Below, piece after piece: positions 8,878 to 17,393 of a stretch of DNA of 64,000 nt. The position numbers were made by a program, and so were the translations under genes. The notes under the pieces are model-generated. The model did no database searches. It was given only the letters and a program-made list of their open reading frames with translations, and was not told the origin of the DNA. Numbering within the stretch: position 1 is the first letter of the stretch; every line of letters begins with the position of its first letter. This DNA comes from Pseudomonadaceae bacterium SI-3 (GTDB lineage: Bacteria; Pseudomonadota; Gammaproteobacteria; Pseudomonadales; Pseudomonadaceae): positions 1,302,001-1,366,000 of the forward strand of contig CP026511.1 of assembly GCA_004010935.1 (NCBI GenBank). Direction: 5' to 3'.

Positions 8878-9569
8878 GAGCGCACCCGCGCCAGTACGAA
8901 GGTGGCGAGCAGCACGCTTGGAATCCAGAAATACAGCGGCCCGAGCAGCATGATCAGCGCCACGGCGATCAGCGTGCAGAGCGCGACGGCCAGCGACAAG
9001 CGAACGTGGCTGACGCTGAGTTGGGGCAGGCGTGAGCGGAGCTGGCTGGCAGAGAGGAACATCAACACGACGCTTGCCGGGAAGCCCAGGTTCAGGTCGG
9101 CAGCGAGCCAGTTCGCCGGGATCAGGTTGCCGATCACCGCACCTGCCACGCCGGCAACTACCCAGGTGAGGAACAGCGTGGCGCGGATCACGGCCAGCGA
9201 TGCCCAGCTGTCCTGTTCACTTTCGGTGGCATAGGCCTCGTCACCCAGCATATGAGCGAGGAGCGCGCGTAGCCCCCAGGTTCGCGGCAGCCGTGAGGCC
9301 GATACATAGGCGATGGGCAGGTAGCGACTGTTGATCGAAGCGGTGAGCAGCAACATGGTGATGAACCCGGCGCCGGAATCGGCCAGCGGCAGCACGGCAA
9401 ACTGACCGCTGCCGGTGAACCCCAACAGGCCTATCAGGGCGACTTCCAGCGGGCTCCAGTCCGAGCGGCCGGCCAGCACGCCAAACAACAGGCTGACCGG
9501 GATGATCGCCAGCGCGGCGGGTGCGACGCGGCGCAGGGCGTCGACGGGTCGGTATGCGGTGGCTTCCAT
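8874..9569 (-). CDS. azlC: AzlC family branched-chain amino acid exporter
   Basis: 231-residue inner-membrane permease of the AzlC family, large subunit of the AzlCD exporter. Conserved features are IIPVSLLFGVLAG near the N-terminus, GFTGSGQFA around residue 52, and INSRYLPIAYVSA near residue 80. Several hydrophobic helices follow. It is the first gene of the azlCD pair. It is divergent from the methyltransferase gene at 9756, with about 186 bp between them that should hold both promoters. Confidence 0.9.
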   Translation of the reverse strand: MEATAYRPVDALRRVAPAALAIIPVSLLFGVLAGRSDWSPLEVALIGLLGFTGSGQFAVLPLADSGAGFITMLLLTASINSRYLPIAYVSASRLPRTWGLRALLAHMLGDEAYATESEQDSWASLAVIRATLFLTWVVAGVAGAVIGNLIPANWLAADLNLGFPASVVLMFLSASQLRSRLPQLSVSHVRLSLAVALCTLIAVALIMLLGPLYFWIPSVLLATFVLARVRS

Positions 9570-9755
9570 CTGTCGCTGTCCTTGATGGCTCGAAGGGTGC
9601 GCTCATCGCACCGGGCCGAACAGTCTAGACCGGGCGCTTCGTTGCTGTCTCGGCTGCGGTAGCCAGCAAGCGAGAGTCCGCCTGGCTGTCCATCGCCCCA
9701 GCAGGTATGGCGATTCGCGTTTAGAATGCGCGCGCCTTTTTCGAGACGATTGAAC

Positions 9756-10700
9756 ATGCAGCCAGATGCCCTCGCGACCCTCCAGCAGCACCTCAGCCAA
9801 GCCTTGTCCCAGGTGCCGGACGAAACCCGCCGGCTCTTTCATGGGCGCGGGCGCTGCTGGGCTGGGCTCGAGCACGTCACGGTGGATTGGCTGCAGGGCG
9901 TGGTGCTGGTTTCGCTGTTCAGGGAGCCAGCTGCCGAAGAACTGGAGGCGCTGATCGGGATGCTGTCGGCGTTGACCGAGGCACAGCCTTGGCAATCGAG
10001 CGGGGCGCATACCCTGCTGCTGCAGCACCGCTACCTGCCCGACAGTCATATGCAACCACTGCTTGGAGAGCCGCCCGAGGAGTGGGTGATCACCGAGGAT
10101 GGCCTTCGCTACAAGCTCGACCTGGGCATCAAACAGAACAATGGGCTGTTTCTCGACATGCGCTACGGCCGGCGCTGGGTCCGCCAGCAGACGGGCGGCA
10201 AGCGTGTGCTCAATCTGTTCGCTTATACCTGCGGTTTTTCGGTGGCAGCCATTGCCGGCGGCGCGGAACACGTGGTGAACCTGGATATGGCGCGCGCGGC
10301 GCTCAGCCGTGGACGGGACAACCACCGGCTCAATGATCATGATTTGAGTCGGGTCAGTTTCCTCGGCCACGAGCTGTTCAAGTCCTGGGGTAAGGTCAAG
10401 AAGACCGGCCCTTACGATCTGGTCATCATCGACCCTCCGTCTTTCCAGAAGGGCAGCTTTGCGCTGAGCCGCGATTACCAAAAGATTCTCAGGCGTCTGC
10501 CCGAGTTGCTCACCGAAAGCGGGACGGTGCTGGCCTGCATCAATGACCCGGACACCGGTCCAGATTTTCTTATCCAGGGGATGGCGGCCGAAGCGCCGGA
10601 ATTGGTGTTTCAGGAGCGCCTGGAAAACCCGCCGGAGTTCCCCGACATCAGCCCCGACAGTGGTCTCAAGGCTTTGGTTTTCACTCGTCGCTCGTCATAG
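9756..10700 (+). CDS. Class I SAM-dependent methyltransferase, RlmI/RlmK-like
   Basis: 314-residue methyltransferase of the PF10672 type, related to the 23S rRNA m5C/m7G enzymes RlmI and RlmK. The region DLGIKQNNGLFLDMR around residue 127 precedes the SAM-binding motif VLNLFAYTCGFSVAAIAGG. The acidic motif VVNLDMARAAL follows. The catalytic-type motif is DLVIIDPPSFQKG, the DPPxF form seen in RNA methyltransferases. There is no PUA domain, unlike RlmI. ATG 9756 has CGAGACG upstream; an in-frame ATG at 9726 would add 10 residues. The substrate RNA is not known from sequence. Confidence 0.8.
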   Translation: MQPDALATLQQHLSQALSQVPDETRRLFHGRGRCWAGLEHVTVDWLQGVVLVSLFREPAAEELEALIGMLSALTEAQPWQSSGAHTLLLQHRYLPDSHMQPLLGEPPEEWVITEDGLRYKLDLGIKQNNGLFLDMRYGRRWVRQQTGGKRVLNLFAYTCGFSVAAIAGGAEHVVNLDMARAALSRGRDNHRLNDHDLSRVSFLGHELFKSWGKVKKTGPYDLVIIDPPSFQKGSFALSRDYQKILRRLPELLTESGTVLACINDPDTGPDFLIQGMAAEAPELVFQERLENPPEFPDISPDSGLKALVFTRRSS

Positions 10701-10822
10701 ACGCAGCGATCCGAGTCTAGGGCTGAAGCAACGCCAACAGACAGGCCCTGGCGCTAACGTATGGTTTGGCGAATAGCTCAGGTGGCGCCTATAGCCGGAT
10801 TAGTCGATGTGGGATGGAAACG

Positions 10823-10849
10823 AAACTGCCGGCACACGGCCGGCAGTTT
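10823..10849. terminator. Bidirectional terminator between methyltransferase gene and csgA
   Basis: Perfect stem AAACTGCCGGC (10823-10833) / GCCGGCAGTTT (10839-10849), loop ACACG, with T runs on either strand. It lies 14 bp past the csgA stop and serves the convergent genes. Confidence 0.82.
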
Positions 10850-10863
10850 TGGCTGCTGCGATG

Positions 10864-12138
10864 TCAGTGTTGGCTGACGATAGCCATGTTGCTGAGGCCT
10901 GCCTGGCTGATCAACGCGGTGTTGCCGATACCGCTCTGCATGACGTCTGCGGCGTTGCCTGTGCCGTTCTGCATTACCGTAGCGGTGTGGCTCTGGCCGA
11001 GCTGAACCAGTTCCGCCTCGTTGAAGAAACCGTTCTGGCTGACGCTGGCCACGTTGAGGTCGCCGTCCTGGTCGATGTCGACGTTGTTGTTGACACCCGT
11101 GCTAGAGCCGGTGATGCGGTTGCTGTCACCTTCCTGATGCGCCGCCAGGATGTTGCCGACGTCCGACTGGGTGAAGTTCAGCTCGTTGTATTTGCCTTGC
11201 TGCTCGACGTTGGCTTGGTTATAGCCGCCGTGCTGGTCAACCTTGGCGATCTGGCCGCGTCCGTTCTGGTCGATTGCGGCTGCGTTATCGAGGCCAGTCT
11301 GGTTAGCGGTAGCTGTGTTGCCATTACCGCGCTGATCCAGGTTTGCATTGTTCAGGTTGCCCTGCTGATACACGAACCCGTTCTGATTGCTGCCGCGCTG
11401 GTCGACGTTCACCGTGTTGTATTTGCCGCCTGAGTAGGTGTAGGCCTCTTGATTGCTTCCGGTTTGACGCACGTCGGCGTCGTTCGCCGTGCCGATTTGC
11501 TCAACCTCGGCTACCGAGCCATTGCTCCAGGTCTGCGTCACCTCAGCCATGTTCTGGTCGCCCAGCTGATTGATCAGGGCGCGATCACCGGAGCTCAAAG
11601 TCTGGCTAACGGTAGCCTCATTGAGGTTGCCGTCCTGATACAGCGAACTCTTGCTGCCATTGACTGCGTACTGGTAGCTGGTCGCTGAGTTGCCGTTGCC
11701 TTCCTGCTTGGTGAACGCTTCGGCACCATAGCTGGCGCCCTGCTCAGTATTGGCAGTGTTGTCCTGGCCGCGCTGGCGCTGTTCGGCGCTGCTGCCCCAG
11801 GTGCCGCTCTGGCTGACGCTGGCTTCATTCGAGTGCCCATACTGCCATTGCACGGAGCGGCTGTTGATCGCCAGGGTCTGGTTGACGTTTGCCTCATTGA
11901 AATTGGCGGTCTGGGTCTGCAGGGCAGACGAAGACAAGGAGCCGGTCTGCTCGACCATCGCGTCGTTGCCCCAACCGCTCTGCACTTGTTTGGCTGCGTT
12001 GGAGCTGCCGTAGCTCTGGATGACCTCGGCGACATTATTGACGCCGTTCTGGCGTTGTTCGGACGTGTGATCGGCCGCCATAGCCTGAGCGGCGGCAACG
12101 GTCAGCAGGGCAGCTACTAGGGGTTTGATCTTGAACAT
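10864..12138 (-). CDS. csgA: Major curlin subunit, long-repeat form
   Basis: 424-residue secreted amyloid subunit. A Sec signal peptide (LVAALLTVAAAQAMAA) is followed by nearly 400 residues of degenerate curlin repeats with the core QxGxxNxAxVxQ, for example VSQNGFFNEAELVQ. I count about 17-18 repeats of about 22 residues, against five in the 151-residue E. coli CsgA. The protein polymerises outside the outer membrane after CsgG export. It is rich in Asn, Gln, Gly and Ser and has no cysteine. It is the last gene of the locus, 50 bp after csgB, with a terminator after it. The start has CTCTCC (complement GGAGAG) upstream. Assignment as CsgA rests on repeats and context. Confidence 0.88.
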   Translation of the reverse strand: MFKIKPLVAALLTVAAAQAMAADHTSEQRQNGVNNVAEVIQSYGSSNAAKQVQSGWGNDAMVEQTGSLSSSALQTQTANFNEANVNQTLAINSRSVQWQYGHSNEASVSQSGTWGSSAEQRQRGQDNTANTEQGASYGAEAFTKQEGNGNSATSYQYAVNGSKSSLYQDGNLNEATVSQTLSSGDRALINQLGDQNMAEVTQTWSNGSVAEVEQIGTANDADVRQTGSNQEAYTYSGGKYNTVNVDQRGSNQNGFVYQQGNLNNANLDQRGNGNTATANQTGLDNAAAIDQNGRGQIAKVDQHGGYNQANVEQQGKYNELNFTQSDVGNILAAHQEGDSNRITGSSTGVNNNVDIDQDGDLNVASVSQNGFFNEAELVQLGQSHTATVMQNGTGNAADVMQSGIGNTALISQAGLSNMAIVSQH

Positions 12139-12188
12139 TGTTGTCTCTCCATGAAATGTTTTCAGCGGTACTTCCTGGTGGTGCTTTT

Positions 12189-12668
12189 TTAGCGGTACTG
12201 GCGGACCAGCACGCTCAGACCCCGGCCATGCTGCGTGACGCTGCTGCTATGCCCAGTGCCGGTCTGTTCGATCTGCGCGTCGTTGTCCGCGCCGTACTGT
12301 TCAATGCGGGCCTGGTTGTAGCTGCCCGACTGAACAATCAATCCCTGGTTATGGCTGCCGTGCTGCTCGATGGATGCTTCGAACGCATAGCCGCTCTGGA
12401 GGATGAAGGCTTCCAGTGCATTGCCTGTCTGGCTGATATTTCCGCTCAGGCTGTCCCCAGCCTGGGCGAGGAACGCCAGGTTGCGGGTTTGGGAGCCGGT
12501 TTCGGTTTGTGTCGGTGCGTTTGCGCTAGGCCGACTGGAGGCGATTTCGTCAGGCGCGAGATCGAGCGAGGTCGGAAGGCTGGCGGCGAGCAGGGTGGGG
12601 CTGCCTAGTGCTGCGAAGAGCAGCGGCAACAGCACTGCTCTGCAAGCGATCCTTTGCGCGTCGATCAT
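12189..12668 (-). CDS. csgB: Minor curlin nucleator
   Basis: 159-residue secreted protein. A signal peptide of about 29 residues ends at LLAA. An unstructured Thr/Ser/Pro linker follows, then about five curlin repeats, such as NISQTGNALEAFILQSGYA and IEQHGSHNQGLIVQSGSY. It ends in a basic terminal repeat, LSVLVRQYR; a basic last repeat is typical of CsgB, which tethers and nucleates CsgA on the cell surface. It lies 88 bp after csgG and 50 bp before csgA. Confidence 0.87.
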   Translation of the reverse strand: MIDAQRIACRAVLLPLLFAALGSPTLLAASLPTSLDLAPDEIASSRPSANAPTQTETGSQTRNLAFLAQAGDSLSGNISQTGNALEAFILQSGYAFEASIEQHGSHNQGLIVQSGSYNQARIEQYGADNDAQIEQTGTGHSSSVTQHGRGLSVLVRQYR

Positions 12669-12756
12669 CAGTCATCCCTGGTTAAGTCGCGGTAGGTCAT
12701 CCTGACCTAAACCGCGATCTGGCAAATCCATCGAACGGCTGAAACCGCTTCGTTTG

Positions 12757-13593
12757 CTATGGATTGGTTGACGTGCCGAGGTATTTCGCCAATTGAGCGT
12801 CGACCGCCGGGGAGCTGTCTGCGGTCTGCCACAGGCGCCGATCAACACCTTGGGCGATGAGGTGTGCAACCGCCGCCTCGATGGCGGACAGCACACAAAG
12901 CTGCGCCGGCTCGTTGGTGGTGTAGCCGGCCTCGGCTTCGAGCAGCTCCTTGAATTCGATGAACTTGTAGACGTTGGCGCTGCGTCCGATGGAATAGATC
13001 GTCTTGGTGGTCATCACGTTGGACAGCACCTGGCCGCTGCGTACGTCGATGGCGCGCAGGTTGACCGTGACCTGATCGACCCGATATTCCTGCGATACGC
13101 CGATGCCCAGATAACGAGCACCTTGCCCCCCACTGCGCACGTTGGTTTCGTAGGCGACGATGGCGCCTTCCATGATGATGTTGGCGGCCAGCAGCGACGG
13201 CAGCTCGGATTGGATGTTCGGCGCTACGTCCGGTTTCGCTTGTGATGCACGAATGATCTTGCGCTCGGTCAGCACGTTCTGCAGACCCTCACGCTCGAGC
13301 ACGATGAACCAGCCGCTCGCCTGCATGGCGTCGACCAGCATGCTCGCTGCGCCCTGGGTTACCGCAGTGGAAAAGGAGCTGGCGGGGCTGGGCTTGTATT
13401 GCCCGGTCTGGTCACGAAAGCCATAGACCGCTGCTACCAGCGGGCCTCGAGGCCGAGGCAGCTCAAGCAGGTCCTCGTAGGTCGAAGTGCGCGGTGTCAG
13501 TGTTGGGGTTTCTTGGTCCGCCGACATTGGCTCGCGTACCGCGCAGCCCTGTAGAACGGCCATCATCCCGATGGCTACAAATAGGCTTCTCAT
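12757..13593 (-). CDS. csgG: Curli secretion channel lipoprotein
   Basis: 278-residue outer-membrane lipoprotein that forms the nonameric curli secretion pore. Lipobox LQGC places the lipidated Cys at residue 17. The family core is clear: VAAVYGFRDQTGQYKPS, FSTAVTQGAASMLVDAM, FIVLEREGLQNVLTERKIIR, and VSQEYRVDQVTVNLRAIDVRSG. Length matches E. coli CsgG (277). It lies 18 bp after csgF, in the same transcription unit. Confidence 0.95.
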   Translation of the reverse strand: MRSLFVAIGMMAVLQGCAVREPMSADQETPTLTPRTSTYEDLLELPRPRGPLVAAVYGFRDQTGQYKPSPASSFSTAVTQGAASMLVDAMQASGWFIVLEREGLQNVLTERKIIRASQAKPDVAPNIQSELPSLLAANIIMEGAIVAYETNVRSGGQGARYLGIGVSQEYRVDQVTVNLRAIDVRSGQVLSNVMTTKTIYSIGRSANVYKFIEFKELLEAEAGYTTNEPAQLCVLSAIEAAVAHLIAQGVDRRLWQTADSSPAVDAQLAKYLGTSTNP

Positions 13594-13611
13594 GGCCTTT
13601 CCTCTCCCTGG

Positions 13612-14028
13612 TTATTGACCAATGATAATTTCGGATACTTCGCCGGTTACCCGGTCGGTGATTTCGACGATCAGTAGTCCTGCATCGCCGTTGTAGGCTC
13701 GAACGAAGAAGTCTGTGGTCGTGAGCGAGCCGGTTTCGCCTGCTTGCGCATCCCTAAGCAAATCACTCAGCAGGCTTGATTCGAGCTGGCTGGTAAGGCG
13801 CTCCAAGTCGGAAGGTCGCTCGTAAATGGAGCGGTCATATCCGACCGCATCCGGATCCTTCTTGTCGTTCTGCGCCTGGGCACTGCCCAGCAGCCATGCA
13901 CCGTTGAGGGGGCTGCCGCCAAACGATGGATTCACTGGGGTGTACACCAGTTCGGTGGCACTGAGGCCGGAGCTAAGCAGCAATCCGGCCAGGAAGACGC
14001 CGGTGATTTTTTGTTGTGGCCGGTTCAT
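13612..14028 (-). CDS. csgF: Curli assembly factor CsgF
   Basis: 138-residue secreted accessory protein. A signal peptide ends near LSATE. The mature N-terminus LVYTPVNPSFGGSPLNG contains the conserved NPxFGG-xxxNG motif that inserts in the CsgG pore. The middle is QAQND-rich and the C-terminus is a small globular domain. CsgF couples secretion to CsgB nucleation at the surface. Its ATG overlaps the csgE stop by 4 nt. Confidence 0.93.
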   Translation of the reverse strand: MNRPQQKITGVFLAGLLLSSGLSATELVYTPVNPSFGGSPLNGAWLLGSAQAQNDKKDPDAVGYDRSIYERPSDLERLTSQLESSLLSDLLRDAQAGETGSLTTTDFFVRAYNGDAGLLIVEITDRVTGEVSEIIIGQ

Positions 14029-14408
14029 AACTCATCCTTCGCGAGGTCAATGGTGTCTTCGAATAGTGCTTCGACTTTCCTACGGTTTATCTCTTGCAGC
14101 ACGAAATCCGCCGCTTCATAGGCGGTCTGTTCCATGTCGCTGACGTTCGGTTGCAGAAAGCGGCGATACAGCGGCTGGTTGTCCTGCTCCACCCAGACCA
14201 GAATCCCCCAGCGCGCCGAGGGACGCTCTTTGACGGCCAGGTTGAAATCCAATGCGCTGGTGTCGTTGAGACGTTCACAAAACTTGCGGTAGAACTCCTG
14301 GCCGGAGCGTGAAACCGTATTGTTGGTGATGAATCCCTTGAGCTCGGCCTCGTCGGCACCGGCCTGGATGCTGAGCAGCAGCATCAGACCCAGGCAGGCC
14401 ATCTTCAT
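14025..14408 (-). CDS. csgE: Curli periplasmic adaptor CsgE
   Basis: 127-residue periplasmic protein that caps CsgG and provides substrate specificity. The signal peptide is about residues 1-18 (LGLMLLLSIQAGA). The conserved N-terminal region is ELKGFITNNTVSRSGQEFYRKF, followed by LVWVEQDNQPLYRRFLQP, both characteristic of CsgE. Start and stop overlap csgD and csgF by 4 nt each, so translation is coupled along csgD-E-F. Confidence 0.93.
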   Translation of the reverse strand: MKMACLGLMLLLSIQAGADEAELKGFITNNTVSRSGQEFYRKFCERLNDTSALDFNLAVKERPSARWGILVWVEQDNQPLYRRFLQPNVSDMEQTAYEAADFVLQEINRRKVEALFEDTIDLAKDEL

Positions 14409-15049
14409 ATCCCGGCCTCGCCGACATGCCCCAACACGAGCGATGCGCCCTGTGCGCGGTTGGAGGCACCCAACTTGCCCAAGGCGTTATGGATATGACT
14501 CTTGATGGTGTGGGTGCTCAGATGCAGGGACTCGGCGATTTCGGAATTGGAAAGACCTTTGCCGGCAAGTGCCAGGATCTGTTTTTCCCGTACCGACAGG
14601 TCGTCGATGGCACGCGAGGCATGGGTGAGCTGACGGTAGCGGCCCAGCAGCTTTTCCATCAGCGCACGGGGCAGCCAATCGCCGCCTTCGAGCATCACGC
14701 TGATGCCGCGGCTGAAATTACCCCGGCTGGTGTTCGGGTAGAACACGCCCTTGATCCACGGGTGCTGTACCAGCAGACCGCGCGCCTGGTCAGCTTGGGC
14801 ATTGATCAACGCGGTTGGGGTGTCGCGCAGCTGCCGGAGCAGGCGCAAACAATCAACTTCCGTGAAGCTGCCAACGTCGAGCAGAATCAGATCCGCGTCG
14901 ATTACGCCTGGACGAAATGTGCTGCTGCGCGTCAGACGCAATTGTGGGCCACCGTGGAGATGCTGATGAAGCAGGCCGTCCAGCAATTCGCTGTTGGACA
15001 GCAAGACAAGACGAGAAGAAGCGACGACCGCAGGGGATTCATCGAACAT
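14405..15049 (-). CDS. csgD: LuxR-type curli/biofilm regulator
   Basis: 214-residue transcription factor. It has an atypical receiver-like N-terminal domain (LVLLSNSELLDGLLHQHL, LILLDVGSF) and a C-terminal LuxR helix-turn-helix. The HTH reads LSVREKQILALAGKGLSNSEIAESLHLSTHTIKSHIHN, split over residues about 146-182. The receiver lacks the usual phosphoacceptor context, as in E. coli CsgD (216 aa). I chose the ATG at 15049: AAGGA lies 7 nt upstream and the protein then starts MFDES, like E. coli MFNEV. The frame is open to 15118. It heads the csgDEFGBA unit, so it may control its own operon. Confidence 0.87.
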   Translation of the reverse strand: MFDESPAVVASSRLVLLSNSELLDGLLHQHLHGGPQLRLTRSSTFRPGVIDADLILLDVGSFTEVDCLRLLRQLRDTPTALINAQADQARGLLVQHPWIKGVFYPNTSRGNFSRGISVMLEGGDWLPRALMEKLLGRYRQLTHASRAIDDLSVREKQILALAGKGLSNSEIAESLHLSTHTIKSHIHNALGKLGASNRAQGASLVLGHVGEAGI

Positions 15050-15284
15050 ATGCATATCCTTTGCAGAAGTGACTGGGAGTAGCGCCCGTGATCCTTGCCG
15101 GGACTGGCGCTTTGACATTGCTCGGGAAAAGATAGTTCAGAGCGGTGACAATAAAAAGTCATTGTTGCGAAATAGTGACTGTTTTCCGACGAGCCACATC
15201 GCTCTAGCGGTCGAGGGTGGTGGCAGACAGACGCATGCTGGACTACATTTATTGGTCTTTTTTCGCGCGCAATGGGAGCAGGCG

Positions 15285-15920
15285 ATGTCCGATCCAACGT
15301 TCTGGCTGGTGTTTTTCTCGGCCGCGCTGGCACTGAATCTCTCGCCAGGGCCAGATCTGTTGTTCGTGCTGTCGCGCACCCTGTCCGGCGGGCGCCGGGT
15401 CGGTGTGGCCTCAGTGTGCGGCGTTTGCAGCGGTGCCTTGGTTCACGTCGCCGCGGCTGCGCTGGGGATATCCGCCATTCTCGCCACCTCGGCGCTGGCC
15501 TTCGCTGTGGTCAAGTATGTGGGTGCGGTCTATTTGCTGTATCTCGGCGTTCAGGCATTGCGCTCTGCCGGGTCGGTCGCGGCGCTCAACGTCAAAGCGG
15601 CTCCGAAGGTCACCCTTTGGCAAGCTTATCGCCAAGGCATTCTCGTTGACGTCCTCAATCCGAAAGCGGCGATTTTCTTTATGGCGTTTCTGCCACAGTT
15701 TGTACGCCCCGACCAAGGCGCCATAGCCCTGCAGCTTCTGGTACTCGGCGTGCTGGTTGTGCTGGTGGCGGTGATTGTGGAATGCGCCTTGGTTTTCCTG
15801 GCGGCTCGGGCGAGCTCGGCGTTGCGTAGTAACCGTCGCTTGAGTCAATGGATCGACCGCGTGCTCGGCTCGGTCTTGATCGGTCTGGGGATTCGCCTCG
15901 GCTTGGCTGAGCGTACATAG
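15285..15920 (+). CDS. LysE/RhtB family amino acid exporter
   Basis: 211-residue inner-membrane protein with about six helices. The family signature NLSPGPDLLFVLSRTLSGGRR lies near residue 20 (split by the first loop), with GVCSGALVHVAAAALG after it and NPKAAIFFMAFLPQFV in the middle. LysE/RhtB proteins export amino acids such as threonine, homoserine or lysine; the substrate here is unknown. ATG 15285 is preceded by GGGAG at 15274-15278. The open frame continues upstream to 14994, but that stretch overlaps csgD and its promoter and has no family match. It is divergent from csgD. Confidence 0.87.
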   Translation: MSDPTFWLVFFSAALALNLSPGPDLLFVLSRTLSGGRRVGVASVCGVCSGALVHVAAAALGISAILATSALAFAVVKYVGAVYLLYLGVQALRSAGSVAALNVKAAPKVTLWQAYRQGILVDVLNPKAAIFFMAFLPQFVRPDQGAIALQLLVLGVLVVLVAVIVECALVFLAARASSALRSNRRLSQWIDRVLGSVLIGLGIRLGLAERT

Positions 15921-16019
15921 CGTCCAGACCCAGATATGGGAACGTCAGCCCCGGTTTCGGTCTGAAGGGTATGCGGTACGCTTTTATAGGCGCAGCCGCG
16001 GCAACCGAAAGGAGCGCTC

Positions 16020-16484
16020 ATGTCTCTGTACAGCAAGAACACTACGTCCAATCTGATTCCCTGTCTGCGCTATCGGGATGTGCCCGCAGCGCTGAAATGG
16101 CTTTGCCAGGTTTTTGATTTCGAGCAGCAGCGTGTAGTCGAAGACGCGCAAGTCGGGGTCATTCACGCGCAGCTCAGTTTTGGCAGCGGCATGCTGATGC
16201 TGGGGCCGGTGGCCGATTCGGACTATGGCCGCCAGGTCAGGCAGCCGGACGAAGTCGGTGGCGTCTCTACTCAAAGCATCTATGTGATCGTCAACAGTGC
16301 CGACGCCCTCTATACCAAGGCCAAGGCCGCCGGCGCGGAGATCGTTGTCGAGCTGAAGGACGAGGACTATGGCGGTCGTGGGTTCAGTTGTCGCGACCTT
16401 GAGGGGCACCTGTGGAACTTCGGCACCTACGATCCGTGGGCCGAGCCGGTTGCCGAGCAGAACGCACCGCGGGGGGACTGCTGA
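16020..16484 (+). CDS. VOC superfamily (glyoxalase-like) protein
   Basis: 154-residue protein of the vicinal oxygen chelate fold. It has two beta-alpha-beta-beta-beta modules: LIPCLRYRDVPAALKWL at the start and YVIVNSADALYTKAKAAGAE in the second half, ending GRGFSCRDLEGHLWNFGTY. The family includes glyoxalase, dioxygenases and resistance proteins that use a metal centre; the ligands and substrate cannot be fixed here. ATG 16020 follows GAAAGGAG. The stop overlaps the next gene's ATG (TGATG at 16482-16486), so it is coupled to the aldo/keto reductase, which hints at a shared carbonyl-detoxifying role. Confidence 0.82.
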   Translation: MSLYSKNTTSNLIPCLRYRDVPAALKWLCQVFDFEQQRVVEDAQVGVIHAQLSFGSGMLMLGPVADSDYGRQVRQPDEVGGVSTQSIYVIVNSADALYTKAKAAGAEIVVELKDEDYGGRGFSCRDLEGHLWNFGTYDPWAEPVAEQNAPRGDC

Positions 16485-17308
16485 TGCGTAACCTCAAATT
16501 CGCCGACGGCGCTAGCGTTCCCGTAGTGGGGCAAGGCACCTGGCACATGGGCGAGAACCCGGCCGAGCGCAGCAATGAGGTAGCTGCCCTGCAACTGGGC
16601 ATCGAGCTGGGCATGACGCTGATCGATACCGCAGAGATGTACGGCGAAGGCGGTGCTGAAGAGGTGGTCGGCGAGGCGATCCGCAATCGCCGCGATCAGG
16701 TCTTTCTGGTCAGCAAGGTCTATCCGCACAACGCCAGCCGCAAAGGCGTGCCCGAAGCCTGTGAGCGTAGTCTGCGGCGGCTGGGCACCGAGTGCATCGA
16801 CCTGTATCTGCTGCATTGGCGCGGGCAGTATTCGCTGGCGGAAACGGTCGAAGCGTTCGAGCGATTGAAAGACGCGGGCAAGATTCGCCGTTGGGGTGTA
16901 TCCAACCTGGATCTGGACGACATGCGCGAGCTGGATGCGCCGGACTGTGCTGTCAATCAAGTGCTCTACAACCCGCAGGAGCGGGGCATCGAATTCGATC
17001 TGCTGCCTTGGTGTCAGGCGCAGGGGATGCCCGTCATGGCCTACTGCCCGATAGGACAGGGCGGGGATCTGTTGCGCCACCCGACGATGCTGGAAGTGGC
17101 CCAGCGGCATAACGCAGAGCCCGCCCAGATAGCACTGGCGTGGGCGCTGCGTCAGCCCAGCGTACTGGTGATTCCAAAGTCATCAAACCCGGCCCATCTT
17201 CGAGCAAACGCCAGCGCGGCGGAGTTGACGTTGCACGCCGATGACCTGGCCCTGCTCGACGAGGCCTTTCCGCCCCCGTCGCGTCCACGCCCATTGCAGA
17301 TGGTCTGA
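16484..17308 (+). CDS. Aldo/keto reductase
   Basis: 274-residue NADPH-dependent reductase with a TIM-barrel fold. Catalytic residues are visible: Asp and Tyr in DTAEMYGEGGAEEVVGEA (near residues 46-51), Lys in FLVSKVYPHNAS and His in YLLHWRG. The coenzyme-binding stretch VLVIPKSSNPAHL is near residue 225. It resembles the YeaE/2,5-diketogluconate reductase branch. It is translationally coupled to the VOC gene, with GGGGGGA before the ATG. The substrate is unknown; methylglyoxal-like carbonyls are a reasonable guess. Confidence 0.88.
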   Translation: MRNLKFADGASVPVVGQGTWHMGENPAERSNEVAALQLGIELGMTLIDTAEMYGEGGAEEVVGEAIRNRRDQVFLVSKVYPHNASRKGVPEACERSLRRLGTECIDLYLLHWRGQYSLAETVEAFERLKDAGKIRRWGVSNLDLDDMRELDAPDCAVNQVLYNPQERGIEFDLLPWCQAQGMPVMAYCPIGQGGDLLRHPTMLEVAQRHNAEPAQIALAWALRQPSVLVIPKSSNPAHLRANASAAELTLHADDLALLDEAFPPPSRPRPLQMV

Positions 17309-17393
17309 AACTCCGCTTGCTGGACGAGGCAGGGGAATGTTTGTCTCGCGGTAGCTGTCAGCTTATGACTGACAGCAAACCGGAGAAGCGAAC

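Noticed and set aside
10807..11433. 208-codon plus-strand frame opposite csgA with a repetitive Val/Ala/Leu pattern
   Set aside because: The periodicity is only the complement of the curlin repeats; no start context or family match.
14994..15284. N-terminal extension of the LysE-type exporter
   Set aside because: It overlaps csgD and its promoter, has no RBS and no similarity to the family; ATG 15285 has GGGAG upstream and begins the conserved sequence.
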